In this document: in pieces, positions 28,501 through 40,500 of the stretch
How the letters are laid out: every line of letters starts with the position of its first letter
Position numbering within the stretch: position 1 is the first letter of the stretch
Origin: Lagopus muta
Lineage: Eukaryota; Chordata; Aves; Galliformes; Phasianidae
Length of the DNA: 64,000 nucleotides
Direction: 5' to 3'
NCBI RefSeq assembly: GCF_023343835.1
Contig: NC_064437.1
Coordinates: 4,726,001-4,790,000 of the forward strand
The notes under the pieces: generated by a model
What the model was told of the DNA's origin: nothing
Database searches by the model: none
The model's input: the letters and a program-made list of their open reading frames with translations, nothing else
Made by a program: the position numbers and the translations under genes

Positions 28501-31500
28501 AGAGCATCGTGTTGAAACCTGGCCAATCGCAGAACTGGCTGTGCAGCGGTCGCCCGGGTCTGCGCCAAACGCCGTGTTTGTTTACCACAAGGCAGCGGGT
28601 TTTGCCATTGCAACCTGAGGCACAAAGCAGGGAGATGCTGCGGGGTCTGGGGAGTGCCAGCACTGGGAGACGCTGGCTGCAGAACTGCACACTTGGGAGC
28701 AGGGCGGTGTGCTTCATTAGCAGAGTGTTAACTCTGGGATTTGCATGCTGTGTAATTTCCATTTCATTTCCCAGCGTAACTGTATGGGAACTGTTAGGAG
28801 CAGCAGGATAATTTATCAATTTCCCCTTCCAATCTTTATTTATTTATTCATTGGCACCTCTCTTGTAGGGGGTGCTCCGTGAGCGCCATGGGCTCTCGCC
28901 ATGGTGAAGCAGCACTTTTTTCCCGGCTTTCCCCGTGGTTCCTCTCCTAGGGCAGGGCAGCAGGCTATTGGGAGGAGTGGGCTGTGGGTCTCTGTGTTGG
29001 GGAGGAGCACCGTGTTTTTCCCTTTTTGTCTCAGCACGTGTGCAGATCTGACTGTTAACACAGACAACGCGCCGTGCCGCTCGCAGTTTCATTAGTCAGC
29101 CTCTTCCACCACCTGTATCAGAGTTATTCAGAAGTTAACTGCGGTGCTCTGGTTACCTACAGCAGCACGGTGCTGATCCCCGGCCGCCATCCAAGACTTG
29201 ACCTGTTCTACAGGCGTTGCCTGACCCATGGCAATTGATTTGGGTGGGTTTTGATTTTTGCTTTATTCCTATTCCCATCCAACTGAGCAGGCTGCTGGCT
29301 CAATCCTCCGGCCCTCTGAGATGCTGTGGGCAGGGGGCAGCCCCGCTCTGCCTCCCCGCTTCCCGTTTGGCTGATTCTGTGTATTGCAGCACATGCAGTG
29401 CCCGCTCCCTCCGTGCCTCCCACGGCCAGTGAGCTACAAAGGGAGCGTGCAGCATGACAGGGGATTTCAGCCACCGCGTTATCTCGGAATTGGCCGATTG
29501 ATGGTTGCAGTTCAGCGTTTCAACATTGTGAAAGCCAATACAATTTGAGTTAGCGGTGATGACTGCCAGTTTAAATACCGCAGTGAATTTCTGTCAAAGA
29601 GCTAATACATAGAAAGGGGAATTGCAGAAAACTTGATCACCAGAACCACTTCAGTCGATTTTGGCCTCCAGCTACAGAAAATGAACTTAAATCTAGTTGA
29701 CTGTTGCTACATACTTTTTGTGGCATTGCTCTGCCTGTGCGGCCAGCTTGAGTGCAACTTGCAGGAGAGGAGGATCAGAGCGGTGCTCAGCTGCCAGAGA
29801 CTTCATCCTTCCTCTCCTCTGCTATACCCAGCTCCCTCCTGGAAAAAGAATCCATACTCATATTCAAAATTATGTCTTTGCTTTGGAAGATTTACGTTGC
29901 AGCAGCTTCAGCTTGCTTTTAAGCATGCAACATGGTCGTTAGAGCAGATCATTGATTTATTTTATTTTTTTAACCTCAGGAAACCGATGTAGTTCTTTCT
30001 CTCTAACTCCTCCTGTCTGGAAGGATGCTGTGCTGCAGCTGGGGAAGGTGGTGTTGGTTGCAGAGAAGATGGGGGGCATGGTATCTGTGTCTGGCTGGGG
30101 ACACCCAGGTCTCCTTTTACCCAATATGTGAAACCTTTCCCATTGGATTCAGATCTCAGTGAAGTTGCTGAAGCCAGAGCAATGTAGCAGCTGGTGTGGT
30201 GTAAGCCATGGTGGGATGATAACTGGGGAATCTGGAAGGATGTTGGTCTGCCAGCAGCATAGTGTCATCCAGGGCTTTGAATCCCAAACCCAGCTTCCCC
30301 TGGAAGATGCCTTCCAGCTGTGCTTTGGGGGTGGCATGCAGGAAGGTGTGCTCAGGCATCCTTGGGCTGTGGGGCAGTTCCTCTTTGTGTCTCGTGCTGG
30401 CTGCTCCCATGAATGTGTGTGGTTGGTGTAGGTGGCACCTGGTGGGTGAGATCTATGCCGGGTTCAAGCGTGATTGTCAACTCTCCCAAGCCAGGCTGTC
30501 CTGTTGTTTCACCAAAGGACCACCAAAGGTTGGTTCTCTGAGCATCTGTGGCTTGGTGGCTGCATGGGTTTGGGTGTGGGATGCTGTGGTGGTGGTGTTG
30601 ATCACTGGCTGCCTCGTGGAGGTGATCCCCAGCTGTGTATGCATGGTGTTAGTCTGCAGGTATCTTGGCACGTGCTGGAGGTGGTGATCTCCAGGTATCT
30701 CTGCGGTGTGTTCTTTGGAGCCAGTTTGCTAAAATGTATTGTGTGGGAGGGCTGGTGCTGTTGGGCCAGGCTCAGCAGGGTGTGGGATGTGGGCTGAGGA
30801 CAGCGCTGTGCAGTCCCTGCCAGCCCCACGGGCGTCACTGGAGCCATGAGCAGTGACTGCATGGCTCCAGCCCCTTTCTGCACAGCTGGGCTGCATCCAG
30901 ACCCGCTCTGCAGGGGCAGGGATCCCCATAGGTAACCAGAGAGAGGAGTTTCCTCCTGGAGTGGCAGGCTGCCAGGAACAGCTGCAGAACTCCAAATCAT
31001 TAAAAAAAAAAAAAAAAAAGTGCATGTGGGGAGCAGAGAAATTCCCTTTTCCTGCAGTGTGCTGGGCTCAGCCTCCCATCCTTCTCTGGGGACAGGTACT
31101 GGATCACTCGTGCTGCGTGCAAGTGCTGGTGCCCCTCACAGTGGTGCCTTTTCTGGAGCTCTGCAAAGCTGGAGTTTTATTTTCTAAGCAATACCCGATG
31201 TTGGTGCAGAACGACCTCCGCTTTTGCACTTCTTGCTGCAGAGGGTGACGGAAACATGCCGTCTCGGAGCAATACCTTCCTGTAGTTGCTATTGATGGAA
31301 AAGCCAAGTGTGCTAAACTTGAGGTCAGAGCACTGAGCTTATGTCTTAGTCTTTGACTGGGGAGCCTAAATATTTATCCTGTTCTGTCCCTAATGAAAAC
31401 AAATTGTCAACAGTTGTTCAGTAACTGACTAAATTAAAATCTGTAATTAGTCAATTAGATTAAAGAGTTGGCACAACCTGATTGTATCATGCTGGTTAGG

Positions 31501-34500
31501 TTATTAAGAGAAAGGGTGTGATTTTTAATTACTGCATGCTAATTTTGACAGTTTCAAATGGAAACAGACGTTTCCCCCCCTCCGCTCAGAGTGCCTCTGT
31601 AAAAGTAAGGCACTGGAATGTATTTTATGTCAACAAATGGTGTGAAGATGCAAAGTTTCTCTGGCTTGAATTCACCAGGGATTTCCACTGAAAAGTGGGG
31701 GTGGCTGGGAGGAGAGGAAGCCGCCCAAGACACGGCGTGGCTGTTTAATTCTGCCTGACAATGGGAGGCTGGGTGGGTTTGGATGCTTCTCGTGCATCCT
31801 GGGGGGGGCACAGGCACGGCTGTCTCATGTATTGGTGGGGCAGCGCTCGTGCTGCTTGGCATCGCATCCGGAGCCAACGTGGAGCGGAGAGATGGGTAGC
31901 AGCGAGATGCAGCTGAGTGGGTTTTGTGTGTGTGCTCTTCCTTCATTGTTTTGTTTTTAACCTCTATGGCGCTGCGAGAGGGGCTGGCTCCGGTGGAGAC
32001 GAAGCCCATGAGGAGGAGGAAGGCCATGTAGAGCTGGTGGAGCGGCCGCGTGCGATCCCATTGTCTGCCCGGAGCTGCGGCCACGTGCGAGGGGACCCGC
32101 GCACCACGGCCCCCAGCTCCGCACCGCCCTCTCTGCGGCGGGGGGGCCGCGGCCCCCGGCAGATTTGTGGCTCTGGGTAAACACGAGGCTTGTAAACCTT
32201 CCCCTCGCTTCCTTCCTGGGGTCCTCACACAGAAACAAAGGGAGCGAGGGCGAGGGTGTGCGAGGCACCTCGGTTCTTCAAAGCGTGTGGGGAAGGGGCA
32301 GAGCCCCCCCCATGGCTGCCACAGGGAGGTGCGTGAGGTCGGTACAGCATGTATTGGGTACGAGTGAGGCTTTCCTGTTCCCCTGATCATTTCCTTCCTC
32401 ACCTTGGAAACTTGGATTTTCTCCTACCTTTTGTTCCATATTTTCTCTTTTAAAGCAGCCCCTGGCTCTATTGGAAACAGCTGCCACTCCGGTTCTGGGA
32501 GCTGGGGCTCTTTCTCCTCCTTAATACCACTCACTGTTCTCCTGGCTGCCCTGCCAAATTAAATGGCAACTGTTTGCACAAAATCCTTGCTTATGCAGGC
32601 GCAGGTGATGCCTGCTTTGGTGTACCCCCATCCAGCTGCAGCTCCGGTGCTGCGGCCACTGGTGGGGATGGTAAAGCTGCTGCTCTTCCAGCAGCATCAT
32701 GTGGTCACCTCGATGGGGGCAGATCCCCAGCATGGCAGTGTTGGGCTGTGCCCAGCCCTGCTGTGGACCCTTCCCCTGCTGCTGAGATGGTGAAGGCCAT
32801 GGCATGGCTTGGTGTATGTAACGTGCTGTCTTCTTGCTGGGGAGGGAGACTGCTGTCAGTGGAAGACGTGGTGCCTGTAGGGAGTCTGGCTGCTGAAAAA
32901 ATGTATATAAATATAAAAATATCCCGCCTGTGCGCCCCGAGGAGATGGCAGTAATTGGGTTTTGTGTTTCCAGGCCACGGGAAAGGTTGGTGCATCCACT
33001 CCTGAGCGGTCTCTTGGGGCAGTGCTGGGGGGCTCCTGTTGTGGGGCAGGGCTGGTTCTGGTGCTGAGCAGCCTCTCAGAGTGGCTTCTACAGCCCAGCT
33101 GGGGGACATGGGGCTCCATTGGGGTGGTGGGCTCTGCCGGGCGGAAATGGCTCCTTCCTCTACAGAGCAGCCCTGGGCTGGCTGAGGGGGGAGAAAACGG
33201 CTCTTGAACAAGTAAACAAATACCTCACTGTGGGCTCGATGGGGTGGTGTTTTTTTTCTCCTCCTTTCAAAACTCCTTCTGCTTGTGGCCGCAAGCACCG
33301 GGGCTGTTTGCTGAAGGGGTTGATGCCAGGAGATGAGTTCAAAGCTACAGCTGTGCTGTTGGGCGGGGAGGGGGGGGGAGGGAATTTCCAAAACACGGGC
33401 AGGCTCTTGGCTGCTTCCTGCGCATGGTGGGGCTGAGCCTGTGCCATCAGGGCTGGGGGCTGGCCGTGGGGCACTGAGGAGTTGCCTTGGGCCTCTTGTG
33501 GGAGCTGCCCTTCAGCTCTACGGTGCTTAGGCTTTTATTATTATGGAGGAGGACTGCCCAGTCTTCCTGATGTCAAAATTAAGCAAAATATATATAAATC
33601 AAGGTATTTAATGCACATCTGTGCGTACATGGGGCCTGCTGTCAGGGCCTGGCTGCACGGGGTGGCCCAGCAGCAAGGCCTGGGGTTCCAGCATGGGCCC
33701 AAGCTGCAAGCTGCTCCGTGCCCCTGCTTAATGAAAAATGGCTGTGGCAGGGCAGATGGCTGTAACAGCTCTTTTCTACCCCCACACAGACCTGTGGGGC
33801 CCCCTGGCTTGGGCGAAGCATCTCTATTCCCATGCTAAAGGTGTGCTGGAGTGAGCGCACGGCTTCTGATAGTGCTTTTATTTTCCTTCCCCCTCTGCCT
33901 TTCTGCTCTTTCTGCCTCTGACAAGTGCAGTCACAACACCAATCTGGGTGTTTTGACTTGGTTTCTGTGCCGTCGGCAGGGTAACAACGACGCAGCTCTG
34001 TATGTGGGGCCTTGGTTGGGACCCTTCTCATCCCCCTGCAGATGCAATTAAACCTATAGGTTCATCAGCCTCTGTGCAGCCCGTGTGATGATGTGGGGGC
34101 AGGGCCAGGAGCCCCCCAGCACCCTGTGCATGTTCTCCCCGTGCCCATCTATCCATCTGGGTCTGAGCCTGCTAGAGCTACTGCCCCACAGTGCTGTGTG
34201 AGGCAGTGCCACCGCAGCCTGTGGTGTCAAGATAAGTCCAAAGGAAGGCCTCTAGCTGTGTCTTAAGCTAACATTTTCTTTCTAATTTTTTTTTCTAATG
34301 TTTCTGCATAAACCCTTACACATTTGATCTCGAGCGTCTCTCCTCCCAGGGTGCAGCAGCTTTCTGTAATGAAAATGAGCTCTTGCTGCCCGGCCTGGCT
34401 GCCTCGCATAGCTTCTGGGTGGTTGGGCTTTTTGTGTCCCTTTTTTCCAGATCTTGAATAACCTGACCAGGCTGAGCTCACACCTCTGATCAGTATTTTA

Positions 34501-37500
34501 TTTTTTTTTTTATACAAACAAGGTTCCAAAGCGAAGGATGCGCTGCAGTGGCTCTGGCATACAGGTGTGCCCCACAGCGAGGTGTGTGTGTCCTCTGGCC
34601 ATGCCAGGGGTGTGATGCTGGTGCTCATTTCTCAGAAGAAAGCAAATCCCTCGTGCCTGGAGGGGTTTGATCCTGCACCCCAGAAGAGTGAGAGTTCCTC
34701 ATGCTTGGGCTAGTTTGGTCTTTTACCATTGCGTCTCTGACCCTGTGGGCAGCCCTGGGAATCAACCGCCTGCCTGTAGTTGGGTTTTGCAGCTGGGGAG
34801 GTTTGAGATGTTCTTTGATGTTAGAAAAAGGCTGTGTGTGCAGGGGAAGGGGCAGGGTACTTCCTCATGGGCTCCTGCTTGTGTTGGGGCTGGCTGGTCA
34901 GACAGCAGCACAGTGCTGTGCTCACTATGGGTACTGTCAGGCCCCCTGGCAAGGTGTGAATCACATCCATCTCTTTTCATGAGCTTTTCTCTTTGTCCAG
35001 TGGTGTTTGTGGATGTTTTAGCCCTGCTCCAGACCAAGAGCAGAGGTTTGTCCTCCTAGTGCTGCTGGGCTGCTTGCCGCTGATGCTGCTCAAGTTTTCT
35101 GTAGCAGCCCTTGTTGCATTTTACTCCTGTGGTCAGCGGTTCCTGTGCACTTGGGAGAGGAAAGAGGCAGTTCTGGAAGCATGTGAGCTCCTTCCTGAGG
35201 AACAAAGCCTGATGCTGCATGCTGTCTGTTTTGGGGTCATCATGGTGCTTTGCTGCTGGGGACTCTCTTCCACCTATGGGTACAGCAGGCTGCAAGGCAT
35301 GAACTTGAAGGCATGTTTGGTGTCACTGGGGCCAACCTGAACAGGGAGCTGTGCTTCCTGGTGCTCGGTCACCTCAGGGTGGCTTTCAGCAGATGTGTAT
35401 TTGCTGGAGGTAGGAGCTTCAAGGAAACAAATGACAGTCCACACTGCACACGGGTATCTTTAGTCTGGTTCAGGGGCAGTTTTCCATGAAGAAACAATTG
35501 CTGTTTTGTTCCGTGCTGGCTGTGCTGCTGATGCCCAGGTGTTTCAGTCCTTTGCTCCACTCATCTTGGAGAGTAGGACCAGGCTGGGGCTCCTGGGCTT
35601 CTTTTCATCATTTAAAAACACATTTGCATGGTTGTCCCGGAGCCCTTCTGGGTGTCATGGCATGTCCTGACAGCTTGTCTGTCCTTACCTGCAGTCATCA
35701 AGGAGTTTTCAACATGACTTATATAAAGCCTTTGTACTTGGATTGCTCCACCGTGCTGCACAATGGGTTCTTTGTCATCGTGCCAGCTAATTAATTTTAA
35801 CTTTCACTGTTGCTTCAGCGTGGTACGCTGTCCTCCTGGTCCATCTGAAGCATTCCCTGCCACCATAACTGTTTTCCAGCTCTTGGAGCAGTTTGACTTG
35901 TTGCTGTAAGCGAGAGAAGCCAGCTGGCCCCACTGGTGCTCATCTTCTGGGGAAGGAGCTGCCCTCGCACGTGCATCGATTGGGGGCCAGGGGGAGGGGG
36001 TGAAGAAAGCCATTAGGAGGCTGTGCTGAAAGTAACTTTTCTCCAGTGGCTTATTTCTCCTGGCTGGCAGCTGAAGGTCCCCATGGATAACATCCTCTGA
36101 TGAAAATAACAGGCTGTCGCTCCCTGGCTGGTGATTGGCATTGTGCTCATCTTGCTGGGAGGGGGCTGTATGTGCAGGTTGCATCTCCAGGACAAAAGCC
36201 CTGCTGCGTCGCTCCACCAGGGAGCTTGTGTTGGGGAATGTGGGTGCAATTGGGTTTAATGATGATTAATTCTGGAGGATTTGGATGTGTCTGTTTGCAT
36301 GCTGGAAAGCAGGTGTTCTCCTCTTGCCTTGTACATCCTGTGCACAAACATCTGCTCTTGCTGTGCTGACACCAAGCTGGGTGCTGTGACATTGGGGCAG
36401 CTTTTCTGTAGCCCCAGGTCTTCACTTGGCCGCATGGGATGGGGTGGGGACACGTATACATCTTCTTGGTGATGCTGTCATGTGCCCAGAGAAGAACCAG
36501 GAGGATCAGGGCACCGGCTTGGTTTCCCCCAGCCTTGTGGGTCGTGCCTGGACAGTGGCACAGGGTGGGTGCGTGCAGGCGACCTGGGGTATTGTTTTCC
36601 TTCCATGCAGAGAGGAGGGATCGAGGTCTTTGCATGCATAAACATGAACTTAATTTGAACTGATGGGTTTTGTCTGCACATCGCCCAGCTCTGCTGCAGC
36701 GGAGGGGAGCTCCCCTCGGTTCAGGGTGGGAACGGTGGTGGGTCAAGGAATATGAAATTGATGCCTTTGTGTTTAATCTGGTTATAAGGACAGCTATTAG
36801 AGATAATGAATTTTGCCTGTCCCCATCGTTGTAATACAAGAACCTAGATGTCTTTCAACACAGAGAAGGTCACTCCTCTTTATTTCTGGTTGTAAATTTT
36901 GCCGGTTACAGATGTTTGGTGTTGATAGACGCAGCTAAGGAAGCTCCTGCAAGCCGCTTGGCGTGGTGTTGGGCAGGTGAGAGCAAGGAGGGAGGCACCA
37001 CAGAGCCTTCCAAGGGATTTGCATGGACCTTTGCAGCTCCTGCGGCTGATGGGAAGAAGGGAAAGTTTCCATCTCGCCCTAGAGTTGTGATTGCAAGAGC
37101 CCAGGCAGCGTGTGAGGTCTCAGCACCCCAATACCTGCATTTGTGGGGGTTCAGCAGGGATTGCTGCACTTGCCCTGTGCTAGGCTTGGGGAGGGGATGA
37201 AGAAAGGAGGCTTCAGCAACGTTCAGCACGTGGCTCGGTGCAGAGCATCGTGCCTGCCTACTGTTCACGCCTGCAGCAGGGCAGAGCCAGGAAGCCACGT
37301 GAAACCAGTGCCTAAAGCTGCTGTGCAGCGGGGTTTATGTGCCGCGAAGCCCGGCTATCACACGGTTAATTTTTTCCATCGAGCGTCTTCTGCTCCGGTG
37401 CCAGCGGAGGCTTTTCCTTTGCTGAGGAGACTCCGACTCTGGCTCGGAGCAGATGCTGGGGGAGGCGGCAGCCGCCTGCCCGCAGGGTTCTGCCGGGGCC

Positions 37501-40500
37501 GTATCCGCACCCAGCCCCGCGTGCAGCCCGCTGATAAGCCCCCAGCACCGCTCCTGGCCCCAGATGCACCCCACGAGCTCCTGGACACAGCCGGGGGCCG
37601 TTCCCTAGCAGCGCAGGGGTGTGGGGAGCCGAGCTGCATCTGCCTGCCCTTTCTTATATTGAAAAGGCAGCACGTGCTTTTCTGCCTCCCTGGCCCTGCT
37701 TCCCTCCTCTCCTCCAGGCACTTCTCCCCCCGCGCTCCTGATTTATGCTGCTCCACATTTTCTCCTCGTTTCCATGCCTTTTTCTCCCCTCCCTCTTTTT
37801 TTTTTTTTTTTTTTTTTTTCCCCCTTGTGCTGCCTGTGCATTGCCTTCCTCCTTTTTTTTTTTTTCTCACTGTTGTTTGCCAGCCTTTCTCGTTTTCCCA
37901 ATATTCGATGCTCCCTGCTTTTGTCTGCCCCTCGTGGATTGTTATCCTCCCTCCCAGGACCTGTGCATTACACTGGGATGCTTCAACTTCACTCTCGCAG
38001 AGCAAGAAAACGCCTTGAGTGCGCAGCATGTTATTTCCCCCCCTCCCCAAGGCCCTTCATACCATTAACGTGCAAGAGGTCGTTTTTCCCCGCAGCTCAC
38101 TGAATTCCTGGAAAGCCTCCTAAAATCCCCCCGCTGACACCAGCACCGGGCAGGATTTGCCTTCCCTCCCGTGCATGGCATGTTGCTTTCTGCACAGCCA
38201 CAGCCGTGGGGCACTCCAAAGGGAGGAGACCCCGTCCTGGGGTGCAGCGTCGGCCATCTGTCCCCTCCCCACCCCACGTCTGCAAGGCAGCCGGGGGTGC
38301 TAAAAAGTTGTTGTTGTTGTTGGGGCTTTTTTGTTTCTTAATTTTTATTTTCCATATTGTTTGTCCCCATTTTATATGCACAACCCGACTTTTTTTTGTC
38401 CATTGCCTTGCCAGGCACATAGAAAGTTTGCTGGGTTTCGCCTGCGCGTGCATATGCTGAATAATTTTATTAGCCTCCTGGAAGGGAGCCAGCACGGCGT
38501 GCAGCGAGCGGGGCAGCTCTGGGGCGCTCAGCTTTCATTTCATTTTTTCTCCACTCCCCCCACCCCCCCCCTATCCCTGCACCCCATCAGGTTGTGCTGT
38601 CAGCATAACCTTTTTAATTTATTTTATTTTATTTTTTTTTTCTCCTTAAAGGGTTAAAAATTATGGGGAAGTTCAGCTAGCACTTGCAAGATATGGTTGC
38701 CTTAGCAACAGGCCTCCTAATCTGGTAGGTGACCTGAGAGACTGTGGAAGATGCAGGGCTCGGTTTGGCATTTCATTATTTCATGAGGCTGCGGCTCTCC
38801 AGCTGGTTGGCTCCCAGCGCCCGGCGCCGCGGGCATTCCTCGGCATGGCCCCGGGGGCCCTGCCACCCCCCTGGCCCCAGCTGCCCTGCCCCAGCCCTGC
38901 TGCCTCCCTGGCATCGTTTTTTTTATTTTTTTTATTTTTTTTGGGGGGGTGTGGAGCTCAGGTGGTGGCTGTGCTACCTTTTAGGTGGCACATACGCTTT
39001 CTTGCTTTGCTCTCTCCAAAGGGTTTGCCTTTTTGGCATTGCAATGTAATGTGTTCTCCCCCCTTGTTTTGCAGCTGGAAATGTTCCCATGGGCACTTCT
39101 GAAACCTCGGAAACCCAAATTCTCTTGTTCTACCCTCATCTACTGCCCAGAAATGGGCCTTTTCCATGGGGAGCTGGGCTGGGGCACAACGGGGCTGCAG
39201 CAATGGGAAAAGTGATGAAGTGATGTCCTACTCCAGCTGTGATGTTTTGGGGGAGGAGGCCCTGGCACTGTGGCCCAGAGAAGCCGAGGATACCCCATCC
39301 TTGGAGACCCTCAAGGCCAGGTTGGATAGGGCCCTGGGCAGTGCAGTTGGTGGGGGGCAACCAGCCCACAGCAGGGATTGGAACTGGGTGGGCTTTAAGG
39401 TCTCTTCCAACCCAAGCCATTCCGCAATTCTTAGTGCAGCTTTTGGGGCAGCACGGTGCAGTGTTGTTACGCTTACTCTAGGCTGTGTTTTAATGGAAGC
39501 CTCCCAGAAGTTGGCTTCTTGCAGCACGCTGTTTCCTTCACTGTTACGAGCGCCCATGCAAAGCTGCAGCTGCCACTTAAATTAAGAAACTGCAGCAGAA
39601 AACTCCCTTGGCCTCTCAAATCTATGTGTGCACCGAGGGGCCATGAGCTCAGGCAGCCCCAGAGCAGTGCTGCTGTGCACAGAGAAGGTGCCTGGCCCTG
39701 CCGACCCTGTCACTGCAGACCTCTTTGTGCGGCGTGCCCTGGTGCCGGCAGCTGCGTGCGGACAGCAGGGAGAGCTGCCTTTGTTTATCTGCATCTCCAG
39801 CAGAGCGAGCGTGGGGCTGGGCTGGGATGGAGGTGCTGATCTGTCATCTTTCAGATTTTATTCATCCCCAGGCAAGAAAGAGGCAGCGCGGAGCACGTAC
39901 TTTTGTTATGTGTAACTAAGCTGTGCAGAATGCAACTGCTGAACACAATCTGGTGTCTGTGGTGCCCAGATTTATGCTTCCAAAGTGTAACTCTAGGTGT
40001 TGGTTTCCACTAGAAAGAAGAACCTGGCTGGGGCCATTGTGGTGGGATGCAGCATCACCGCAGTGTGCAGGACAGCTGGGGCTTCGCATCCCTCCATGCT
40101 GGTGGTGATGTTGCAGGAGTGCACTGGGCTCAGCCCCGTGGTGTTGTGGTCCTTTGGCTTCTGCTTTCAGAGCACGATGCTGCCAGGCAGTGCAGTTTGT
40201 CCCCACTTTGGAGGCTTGCAGTGGATGGAAAGGGCTGGGCTCCTGACTGCTCTTTGGAAGGAGGTGCAGAGTGGGTTGGTTCACAGAAGGGCACTGGAGA
40301 GCAGAGGGCTCAGAGAGGTGCTTGCCCCCAGTTCCCATCTGTGGTGCTGGTGGGGGTGAAGCCCCAGCTTAAAGAGCTCCACCTCCAGATAAGAAAGCAA
40401 AAGCAATTAACATGACCCCAGTGAGGCGCTTCCTTCCTGTGCAGTCGTGCTGACTGGCAGAGGCTGGTTATCCCTGGGGAGGACAGTGGTGTGCAACCTC

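Noticed and set aside
31554-32402. 282-codon minus-strand frame
   Set aside because: Caused by the GC-rich patch in SSBP3 intron 4; no domain or splice support.
37143-38018. 291-codon plus-strand frame
   Set aside because: Contains long Phe runs from a poly(T) tract; low-complexity artefact.
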